Assembly: GCA_951230915.1 (NCBI GenBank)
Contig: OX579638.1
Coordinates: 33,394,322-33,458,321 of the forward strand
Length of the DNA stretch: 64,000 nt
Direction: 5' to 3'
Source of the DNA: Antitrichia curtipendula
Lineage: Eukaryota > Streptophyta > Bryopsida > Hypnales > Leucodontaceae
Part shown: one piece after another, positions 52,779 to 61,735 of the stretch
Numbering within the stretch: the stretch's first letter is position 1
Layout of the letters: each line of letters begins with the position of its first letter
The notes under the pieces: generated by a model
The model's input: the letters and a program-made list of their open reading frames with translations, nothing else
Databases searched by the model: none
Told to the model about the DNA's origin: nothing
Program-made: the position numbers and the translations under genes

Positions 52779-54555
52779 GCTTCAATGTTGTACACGGTCC
52801 TGTACTAATAGTCCCGTTGTGTTTCTGGTCTTGAGCAGGCATTTCATTCGTCCCTTGTAACAATCTTCACGGGTCAAAAGCCGAAAGACAACAAGGAGCT
52901 GCGGATTCCACATGCCTTTCTCGAGGACGACAAGGATGTTGACAGATGGATTAAAATCGAGGAGAAGTACATGACAGGGTTGCTGCCGGACACCGCAGGG
53001 TCAATCAATGAGACCGGATCTCTGAAGCGCAAGACCCTTACTGCAAACGATTTCAAGACGTTGTATGGGCTTCGAGCGGAAGACATCAACTACCTTGCGA
53101 CTCTCGTGGAAGAGAAAAAAATTACCGTGAAGAGCGGCAAGGTCAAGACCCCGAAACCCCTCACGACTCTTGCTTCGGCAGGCGCCAAGGAGCGCCTCAT
53201 TCGGGGGATGAAGAATGAGTTGATGCTTCACTACAGGAAGCATCCACTACCCAGCAAGAAGCCCGAGTACGAACCATACTCCCCAATGGAGTAGGACGAT
53301 TTCACGAAGGAGAAGGGAATAGACAGCGAGCAAGTAGAGCTTTGTGTGAACAAAGCCATGGATTCGCATTCCGGATCGAAGTGGCTACTGGATCGCACAG
53401 CGGGGCTTAACAAGACAATCGACCCGGCTGACTGTCCGCAATTTGTGCGGGACATGTGGGAGGCGTACTTCAGTTCGACGGCGACCATTGGAGTGGAGGA
53501 GGCGCTTGAGAAGGGGTACTCCGAGAACTACATGTGCAGAGTCTTGGACGACCACTCCGGGAATCTCAGCAGTGTTCTGAGGAACCCCGAAGTCGTTTCT
53601 TGGCGAGATGGAAGTAAGCCGCACATGTACTTCTGGTTTCTCTTTGAGCAGACGGATTTGGGATCACGGGCAAAACTTCTGGAGGATCAAAGACTGAGAC
53701 TATTCTTCGACGCTTTGGAGTGCTACGACCCATTCACGAAGCTTATCACAGCCCGGTCTGCCGCCGTACTCCTTACTGATGCAGAGGGATACCACATGCT
53801 GTGTCTTCATTTGGAGAAGAGAAGACGTGAAAACGGCAACACTAGAGTGTGGGACCTGCACCTCGTCAATTACATGACGGCACCAGCGGACGGATTCCCG
53901 GAGGCTGTCGCCGGGGAGGGCTTCAACGTCTTCATTGTGTTCTGCTTCAGGTACAACAAGGAATATGGTTCGCAATTGTCTTTCAAAACCTTCTTCCCGG
54001 GAGAATCTAAAAAGATGAAGCAAGTGTACAGGTCCAAAGAGCATCGGGATGACTTCACATATTGGAGACGGCAGAATGTACCGTACTTGAAGATTTCGAT
54101 GGCCATGATCATCTTCTTCGAGCACGTATATGGCGACCTTATCCTCGTCAACATTAACGGTGGACCAGAGTTCACATTCCTAGGAATGCTACGCAACTGA
54201 TTGTCCCTCTCCTTTTCATCGCCTTCCAATATTATGTTGATCCCATAAACTAGCAGATACTGACGTACTCTTCTTCCCCATTTACTGTAGAGTGCCAAAG
54301 TGAAAGTCCTCGAAGTTGTGAAATCCGCGGAGGCTGCATATGAAAGTCAAGCCTTTGCGAGACAAATGTGGGACCACTTCCACTTGAAGCCGAAGCCACT
54401 GTCTGAGCACCAAGTACTGAGCGACGAGGAGCAGGACTCGGATGAGGAGGAAGAAGCGTACAAGGAATTGGACAATTCCGGTGAACGAGAACATGAAGGA
54501 GGAACCGGATTATTGCAGGGGAACAATAAGGTCAGTGTACACTTCTTGTTGAGCC

Positions 54556-54573
54556 ATCGTGAGATCTCCGGAT
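54556..54573. repeat. Palindrome in intron 54,531-54,628
   Basis: ATCGTGAGATCTCCGGAT, within the short intron between exons of the FCP1-like gene. Confidence 0.85.
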
Positions 54574-55386
54574 GCCTGGCAGCGCACATCAATGATATAC
54601 GCTATCCCAATGGCTTACTGATTTCCAGTGTCGTTGGCATGTTCCGACGCAGGAGGACTCTCCGCGAAGAAGGGGGCAGACGGGTGACTTCGAGACTCCG
54701 CCCTTGGTCAACAAGATAGAAAAGGAAGTTCGTCCAGCGCGGGAGAGCATGAGGGAAAGGCATGGGGAGGGAGTTCGGGATTCACCAACTGGTTCAGGTG
54801 CTGCTCGTCACTATAGTGAGTTGGAGGACGACGCTGCGGACGCGGCGCTTACTGACAAGAGAAAACTCCGTAAGAAAGCCGTCAAGAACTCTTCGAAGTC
54901 AGTCAGAGGTCCAGAGCAGTCGACGCAGGAGAAGCGGAAAAAACCAGAAATCAAGAAGAAGCTTTCTGATGTTCTGGAGAAGGTGAAGGACAAGGTAATT
55001 GTTAAGAAGAAGAGCAAGAGCACCGCAGTGCTAGCGGCGGAGAAGTTCCTGGAGGACGGAATCACCTCGTCACCTGACGTGGAAGTGATTGAGAAGGACC
55101 GGTTTGTTCGTCGCTCAGATCCTGAGATGGTGGCAACCAGAAATCAACAGGGCAAGGGCTCCGGCGACGATGCAGTGGATTCGCCGTCACCGGAAGCGTC
55201 GAAAGCCGCGAAGACACTTGTTTCCTGCGCCTCTCGACCGTCACATTTAGAGTCCGCCGACGATACACTCTCGGGTGCTGAGCACCCTCAGATGTCTGAT
55301 GCGGAGCAGGGAAATGGAGAGGGTCTGATCGTTCAGTCACTTGTGAAGGAGGTAGGACGACCGCAGGAGGAAGTTGCCCAGCCGTC

Positions 55387-55722
55387 ATCGGGGGATCTCA
55401 CGATGGCACAGGAGGACCCGGTCATCGTTGGGCAAGACGGTCAGTCATCTAGCCCTGCACTTGGCTGCACGTTGGAGCTTTCCGGCATACATGAAGAGGT
55501 GAATCAGTTGAGGACTGGAGAGTCTGAGCTGCTATCGAGTCCTGCAAGTGAGACGCGGATCCCAGGGAAGGAGGAATCAGAACTTGCAACCGACACTTTG
55601 GTATCGGGTGAGATGCTAAAGGAGACACCGGTTATCTCCCATGACTATGTTACTTCTAGATGCGAGGGGAAGGGTATAGAGACGGTGGAGGAGAACCTTC
55701 CTTCATCGGGGGATCCCACGAT
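55387..55722. repeat. Two exonic palindromes
   Basis: 55,387 (ATCGGGGGATCTCACGAT) and 55,705 (ATCGGGGGATCCCACGAT) lie in the disordered coding stretch and encode SSGDLTM and SSGDPTI. Both use GGGGG in place of GTGAG, which avoids a TGA stop in this frame. Confidence 0.85.
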
Positions 55723-56950
55723 AGTGCCTTTGGAAAAACGCGTGCAGGAGGACATGAGTGTTGACGTTCGAAGGGATGCTATGACGGATTTGGACTTATT
55801 CAGTCCCGTACCAGGTAGGGACTCGTCGAGGCTTAGGAGGCATCTGTAGTAAACATCGCCCTCGAGGCAGCAGGTGAGGTTGCTCGAGAAAGCGATACAG
55901 GTGTGGACACGGGGGTTTTGGATGCCTTGCCCTTAGATGGGGCAGAGGTTCTGAAGGTCAGCAATTTTGATGTCTTCAAGGAGTTATGTCATTTCTCGAG
56001 TCTAAATTCATACCCCAATCGATGACTAGATAATCCGAAGTCAAAGCATCTGGAAGCCGTAAGGCAAGCAAATCGTTTCATATACAAAGAGGTGTTTAAC
56101 TGGAATCTTGAACAGGGGGCGCCGTCACAAGATGCTTTGAAAGTACCGGAGAGCGATGCGCCGAAGCAGAGGGGAAATGAAACGAAAGACGTCACAGGTG
56201 CTTGAGTGCTCTACTATTTCATTGTATCATATTTTGTTTTAAAGCTATGTCTCCTGAATTGACTCTAACTACATGTTTCTTTTGTCTTTTGCAGAGCTTG
56301 GAATGCCTTCCTTGCCTGTGGCGAGTTCATCGAGAGAGGTAGTTTTCAGACGGTACTCTGTGGTCCTTGACCTCAATGGGCTTCTTCTTCACAAATCCTT
56401 TGATGATCGTAATCGACGCAAGAATGTACCCCGTCCGGGTGTTGTAGAGTTCCTTGACTGGTTGCGTAGACATGTAGCCGTTGCGTTCTGGAGCAGCGCT
56501 TTGAGCCGGAATGTGAGGTCTCTACTGGATACCCTTCTGTGGCCCACCTCATTTAAAGCAGCGGACGTCATTGTTCTCTCGCAGGAGGATTGCAGGGTGT
56601 CGTCCTTTAGAGACCGCAACAATCCGGATAGGCCCTACTTCCTGAAGGATCTGACCACCTTCGCCACAATCGCGAATTTGAATTCCTTAGACAATGTTCT
56701 TCTAATTGATGACAGTCCGATTAAGAACCTCCTAAATGATCCATGCACCGCCGTTCATCCGAAAACATGAGCTGGTGATCTGAGGGACTACTTCTTGGAG
56801 GGGCAGTTGAAGCCATGGCTTCAGGATCTGTTTCAGTCAAACGAGAGTGTCGTCTCCTATGTCTTGAACCATCCACTTCCGGGTGGTCAGAGGTCGGAGA
56901 TTAAGTTTTCCAGGCTGGCGAAGAGTATTCTGGGCGGAATTCCTAAATAG

Positions 56951-58398
56951 GGCTGTTTTTTCATACTCGGTAGGCGTTATCAGGAGATCTCACGATGATA
57001 TCTGGGACTTCTTTATAAGTAGAGATAGTAGGTGTCACAATATTGGTAGAACAGACTATAATCATAGTAAATGTATCTTCTATAACTGACTTCGACGCTT
57101 ATGTTCATAACAGAGAAACTGGTTGACCTTATAAATTTACTTGTAATCTTCATAGTAATGCGATCATCGTGATATCTCACGATGCTTTCTTTTACTTCAG
57201 TGTTGTTGTAGTCGAATACCAAGCTGTTCTTGTTCTCTCTTTAAAGTACTCTATTTTCCGTCCCTTCTGTGAGTTACTGTTTTCTAATGTCTGTAATCGA
57301 TATGATGGGAATTTCCAGCGAATTCGCTAATGTGGTTGTTTATTTCTTAGTATGGCCGTCTGTTTTCCATGATCCTGTAATATGTAAATTATAATCCTTT
57401 GGGCAGACTCAGTTCGTTAAATTTGCGTAGTTTTAGGATTTTCTCGGAAGAGATGTAGATGTCTGATTTGTCTCACAAATGCTCTCCGTTTTATGAGTCC
57501 TTCATTATGTTTTTGTCAGATACTTCATTTACGCTCTTGGTATTCTATTACCCCTCTACCTTCTTTGGAATAATTTTAATCGTATTTGAATTGTGGTAAG
57601 TTGGGGCCCCTAGCCTTCCCACTGCTGACTCTTCATCAGGAGATCTCCCGTTACATGATTCCTTATACATATCATATCTTTATTCTGAGTGCGTATGGTA
57701 TCATTGTTTTGTTTCTTATTTCTTTCGCTTAGAATTCGTTCTTACAATATATATTTTTTTTTCTTACCAACTTATTCGTCCATCAGTAATATGGACACTG
57801 GTTCAGTTCGCTTCTGCATAAACTCTTCGGATGTTTTTTTGTAATAAGCTCGTCCATTACCTCATCCTGAGATCTCCTGATGTTCGATAATTCTGCTTTT
57901 CGGGTACGGGTGTATTACTCTTTTACAGTCTGCATCATGGGATTTCACGATACGAATCTTCATGGTTTACCTCGGTCCGAATTCTTTTCCTCTGAGTCTA
58001 CCACCACATGTGGAGGTAGTTTTTTAGTTCATTTTAGTTTATGAATGATCTACATTCTCCATAAGCAGTTCACTTAAGAATGGAGCCCTACTTCTCTCGA
58101 TCATCTCGGAATTACTTTGAACCAATGGGGGCATAATTACACAAGTCTCACATTTTTCCCAAAGCTTCTGGGGGTCGTCGGAAGTACGAATTGTTTTCTG
58201 CGTTCTTCTTTATAATTTTATTAGTAAATCGGAATGCTTGATTACTGCAGTTCATGGAACACTGATCCCTTGTTCGGGTATGCTACAGACAGTTTTATAG
58301 GATATATTCCATCAGGAGATCTCTCGATAATTAAGGTCACATTTCCTTTCATTATAGGTATTGTGTCCTTGACTATGGGCGGGTGTTGTTCTCTGCAG
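56951..58398. other. Spacer or introns between FCP1-like modules, with palindromes
   Basis: AT-rich, without a convincing exon. Carries palindromes at 56,979, 57,166, 57,635, 57,864, 57,934 and 58,311. These could be introns of a further gene or an intergenic region. Confidence 0.5.
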
Positions 58399-59223
58399 GC
58401 GGTGGTGATCCTGGTACTCACAGGTGCTCTCTGCAATGGCGATTCTCCTTCGGATCTCCAGATTAATGTGAAGACATTATCACGCTTCGAGGCGTTCATT
58501 AGTCTTCTGCTGACAACGACTTCCGTTTTCCTCTGGTCGAATATGCATTGGTCGTCATTGAAAGAGATTCTTGCACGTTTTCTTCCACAAAAACTTATTT
58601 TGAGGTTATGGCGGATAACTTGTGGATGTGATTTACATTGCAAGTTGCAACTGCATCATCCTCATCGTCGACATGTATTGAAGACCCTCGTTAGTGATCC
58701 TCATGCTAGGGAGGTACTTAGGAATCGAACAGTTCATTTCCTTGATATAGATCCTATGAACATGCGGATGCATTTAATCCCCCCGGTCATACATGTTAGA
58801 GATGACCCCAATTACTTGTACAGTAGACTCTGAAATGCAAACTAATTTCATATTCATTTTAGAGGCGCACGCCTAAGTATGCTTTGGTGTATCTTTACGA
58901 ATGAATTGTGGTGATTTCACCTTACTTCACTATACAATTGTCTCTATTTTGCAGAAATCTCTCTATTTGCATGCATTGAACATGTCATCCTATATGCCTG
59001 TATAATGCTATGGGAATTTCATCTGGAGATCTCTTGATCTCCAATTCCCAATTTCAGTGATGGATTTCATACCTCCATTTTGTTGTGGATCTCAATGCTT
59101 CTAACGAAATAAACATGTAGACATGTTAGCATTTGAATTCACAATATTTATACATGGTCTGCAATTTCCAGAAGTAAATTTGTGGACAAGTATTTCAATC
59201 TCTACATCATGAAATCCCTAGAT
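56979..59223. repeat. Right-end palindrome cluster
   Basis: Copies at 56,979, 57,166, 57,635, 57,864, 57,934, 58,311, 59,021 and 59,206. A further faint one may lie at 59,394, near the right terminus. The left half-site is often ATCAGGAGATC here. Copies decay toward the terminus, as at the left end. Confidence 0.82.
58399..58833 (+). CDS. Second FCP1/NIF-like exon of the 19.9-kb element
   Basis: The frame is open from 58,234. An acceptor TTCTCTGCAG ends at 58,398 and I take the exon from there to the TGA at 58,831-58,833. FEAFISLLLTTTSVFLWSNM resembles the FCP1/NIF segment before and including the WSS/T motif, and TVHFLDIDPMNM … PVIHVRD resembles the LIDDSP … region. The 5' part with the catalytic DxD is not found, so it is either the last exon of a spliced gene whose other exons I cannot place, or a truncated duplicate of the domain at 56,295-56,950. 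Conservation is weak and the assignment tentative. Confidence 0.45.
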   Translation, partial: AVVILVLTGALCNGDSPSDLQINVKTLSRFEAFISLLLTTTSVFLWSNMHWSSLKEILARFLPQKLILRLWRITCGCDLHCKLQLHHPHRRHVLKTLVSDPHAREVLRNRTVHFLDIDPMNMRMHLIPPVIHVRDDPNYLYSRL

Positions 59224-59433
59224 GATGGATTTGTTTCAATGAATAAAACAGCAAAAAACGCACCCTAAACGCTTACAATGCCAAAGCGCGTTCTGTTATA
59301 TGGCTTTTAATATACATATGTGCTCAATTACCTATTATCCTAGCTACTTTCAACATCATGACGGTGATTTTTTCCATAATGTTGGTTGTAATCATCATGG
59401 GATATCTTCCAAAAAGTCCGAAATTGGGCCCAA

Positions 59434-59459
59434 AGTCCAAAAGTAGTTAAATAGGGCAT
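59434..59459 (-). repeat. Right terminal inverted repeat of the 19.9-kb element
   Basis: 26 bp, perfect inverse of 39,579-39,604, followed by GTAA (59,460-59,463), the right copy of the target duplication. Confidence 0.9.
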
Positions 59460-59463
59460 GTAA

Positions 59464-59854
59464 GATAAAGGACTTCAAAGTTTATTTTAGAGTAGAGATT
59501 CCATAACTGCCCGCAAACTAAATCTCCTCATAACTTTTGACTCATTGGTCAAAATGGAATGATTCAAAGCTTTCCACATATATATAACTCTAGAAAATCA
59601 ATTTCAAATTTTTGTTTCTGTAAAAAGTGATTTTTAAAAATTTGCCTAGACTGCCCGGCCGAGAAAAAAAGTAACATATTAGGTCATAACTTTTGACTTG
59701 TATTTCCAAATGTCATAAAATTTAGTTCAAATGAAAGGTACTCCTTGTCCACAACTTCTATTAAAGTTTCAACCTCAAACTTGTAAATCTCTGGCCACAT
59801 GTACCTGCCCAATTTTTTTATGTTGCCAAATTCTATAGGCTGGTCTTATAGGGG
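59464..59854 (+). mobile_element. Element R2, right part
   Basis: Right 391 bp of R2, ending CTTATAGGGG before TTAA (59,855-59,858). Together with the left part it makes 924 bp, against 925 bp for R1. Confidence 0.8.
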
Positions 59855-61735
59855 TTAATGCAGATAGAGTTTCAGAAAACCCTGCTACCACTAACTCTGC
59901 CATCGCCCTTGCAATTAGTAAGCAGTTTCTAAATAACCACCTCATATACAATGGCAAAGGACCTAAAGAGATGTTGTGCGAAAATCACTTAAGGATGTCA
60001 TGGATAGATTCCAAATATTAAATTTTCTTAACATCCGTAATACTATTTCCTCTTTTCATAGCACTAGCAAAAGTGGGATCATAGATAGCATCATGAATAT
60101 GAAACAAAATTTAAAGTTTGAATACATTTGTGATAGCATTTTTTTAGGCAAAGGAAGGAAAAGGTATACCTGTTTAAAATGTTGGTTGAAGGATCTAGCA
60201 ATGGAGTGGAATTAGTGAAGCGCATGCAATCCGAAGGAGATTTGGAAAACACATGACTCATGTTTGACCACGTAAAATGCGTAAAGGATTGGACAACCAT
60301 AGTCTGCCACATGTATGACACATGATGTAGGAAGGTCATGACAATTGCTATCTGTGATATGCAATCCGAAGATACAAAAGTTCAATGCATCATGTGAAGG
60401 TCATTGAATAATGTCATAAGATACAATGGCACAATGGCGCAATGGCATGGGAAATCCAAACTTTAAAGACTTCATGGCAGATAATGCACAAGCAAATTGG
60501 AATGTTGTTTATATTGTATATGGTATGAGGGATTCCAAAATTGAGATGGTGAATCGTAAGCAAACATTTCTTTTGCATTGGAGTACTTCGTTGCATCGAC
60601 ATACATAGAAGCTCATCAAATCGGATATGCAACATCAACATACTCGTCTATGCAAGCAATACAAGGACTCAAAAACTATGGAGGAAGCCGAGGTACGATA
60701 CTTGGCCATTTGATCTTGGTGGCTTTTATGCGAGAATTGGAGTTGTGACTCACTTTCTAGCACTTCCGATATCGCCAATGGGGAGGCTTCATGCAAATGG
60801 TAAGTTTAACCTTATCATTTTGATTTTAATGCCTTTATTTAAGACCAATATCAACTTAGAATGTTTAAATTTTGTATTAAGCAGTTATTACAAAAGATAA
60901 ATTATTTGATCAAACTAGTAATGGGGTGTCTTACTTTTCAAGGCTGAGAAAATCCTTGGCCACTTTCTGAAAATATCAAAATTGTAGCACTCTAAAAATG
61001 CAAAACTTTTGGCAATTTCTCAGGTTTTGTTAACTAAAATAGTGTACTAGGCCTCACGACACTTTTTTTTGCTTTGTAGGGGTTGAATATTGAGGAGATG
61101 ATAGACGTGCCATCATGCAATTTATCCAAAATAATCCATAACAAATGGTTGCAACAATCGAGTAATCAAGGCAATAATTTGTTTGCTACTATTTCTGATG
61201 ACTGCATTTGAGCTTTCATGCAAATGACAAATTATAGAGCATTTTTAAATGATAAAGCATCAAGGTTGGGGCCATCTAAAGAAGAGCTGAAATTAAGAGG
61301 TGCTAGACAAAACACAGATTCGAAGAAGATTGCGGAGGCATTGATTGTCCTTCCTAGAGTAGTTGATATTACAACACGTATTCTGGACACATTTAGAGGG
61401 TGAAGAGGTGTTTGGTAGTAGTAAGTGCAATCTTGACCTTCCCATTGGGTCGGATTGTGACTCCTATCGGCCAGATAAGGTCAATTCCCTCGACCATGAG
61501 TCATGACTTGATCCACACACACATCTACGGAGGCCTTCAAGGAAGTAAATGCAATTGCTAACTTTGAGCATGTACCACATGTCACGACCACATTGGAGAG
61601 TGATTGTGACACTTTGCAATGGCATATTGCAAGACTATCCCATAAGTCCAGTTGTAAATGTCACGTCCAACAACGAGGATCAAACATCCATTGTGTTGCC
61701 AAAATTGCAAAAGGATCTAAAGGCACTCTAGCTCC
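59855..61735 (+). pseudogene. Transposase pseudogene, C-terminal half
   Basis: Continues the frame of 38,530-39,045 once R2 is removed (NADRVSENPATTNSAIALAI). It then frameshifts near 59,985 (KDVMDRFQILNFLNIRNT, IIDSIMNMKQ). Later blocks are FMADNAQANWNVVYIVYGM, a likely catalytic-domain segment (60,470-60,600), CNLSKIIHNKWLQQSSNQGN with a stop soon after (61,110-61,210), and a charged tail (GPSKEELKLRGARQ). Several frameshifts and stops make it clearly dead. The family resembles large MULE-like transposases of non-seed plants by memory only. Confidence 0.6.

Larger units (their letters stand above)
50321..54200 (+). pseudogene. ParB/DGQHR-like protein gene of the 19.9-kb element, in-frame stops
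   Basis: Exons 50321-50373, 51253-52573 and 52839-54200 join in consistent phase (WND|SGAQMQDIPEDL; HHDKKYL|AFHSSLVTIF) through GT-AG introns. The N-terminal part is unrecognised. A Lys-rich stretch (PSPKKKAKKRK) looks like a nuclear signal. Then YFIIEGQHTVRAYRNL, followed by LLLSRALNQNLAGEQ, matches the shape of a ParB/DGQHR-type fold, which binds DNA or nucleotide in bacterial relatives. The C-terminal block ends ISMAMIIFFEHVYGDLILVN. TAG codons at 51,695-51,697 and 53,292-53,294 break the frame. The final TGA (54,198) may be the true end, or a lost splice junction to the next exon. The ParB link is tentative. Confidence 0.6.
54291..56950 (+). pseudogene. Lys/Glu-rich protein with C-terminal FCP1/NIF-like domain, in-frame stops
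   Basis: Exons 54291-54530, 54629-56197 (perhaps with a tiny intron near 55,815-55,870) and 56295-56950. All joins agree in phase. It may continue the preceding gene, since exon 54291 follows an acceptor TTTACTGTAG in phase 0. About 500 residues are charged and disordered, with runs such as RKKPEIKKKLSDVLEKVKDK. The last exon is an FCP1/NIF (HAD superfamily, CTD-phosphatase-like) domain: VVLDLNGLLLHKSF, FWSSALSRNVRSLLD, YFLKDL, NVLLIDDSPIKNLLN. The DxD motif reads DLN, so the general acid is missing, as in some plant paralogues. TGA codons at 56,023-56,025 and 56,768-56,770 interrupt it. Confidence 0.72.
39579..59459. mobile_element. 19.9-kb transposon with dispersed 18-bp palindromes
   Basis: 19,881 bp bounded by 26-bp perfect inverted repeats (39,579-39,604 and 59,434-59,459) beginning ATGCCCTATTTAACTACTTT, flanked by GTAA direct repeats (39,575-39,578 and 59,460-59,463). 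The unbroken paralogue R1 aligns base for base across the reconstructed target. Contents from left: a palindrome-rich end; minus-strand transposase gene; a central AT-rich spacer with telomere-like repeats and a hairpin; plus-strand genes for a ParB/DGQHR-like protein and an FCP1-like protein; a second FCP1-like frame; a palindrome-rich end. Genes are clearly richer in GC than the flanks. A 4-bp duplication and this transposase type suggest a Sola-like element, but I am not certain of the superfamily. Confidence 0.88.

Noticed and set aside
43489..56770. Stop-codon reassignment explaining in-frame TAG/TGA
   Set aside because: PCNA and the piggyBac-like transposase use standard code with no internal stops. 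Deamination decay explains the pattern more simply.
58234..58398. N-terminal extension of the second FCP1-like frame
   Set aside because: A strong acceptor ends at 58,398, and the upstream part spans a palindrome and hydrophobic intron-like sequence.
39628..59223. CRISPR-like or tandem repeat array
   Set aside because: The 18-bp palindromes are irregularly spaced (tens of bases to several kilobases), sit in introns and exons, and the genome is eukaryotic.
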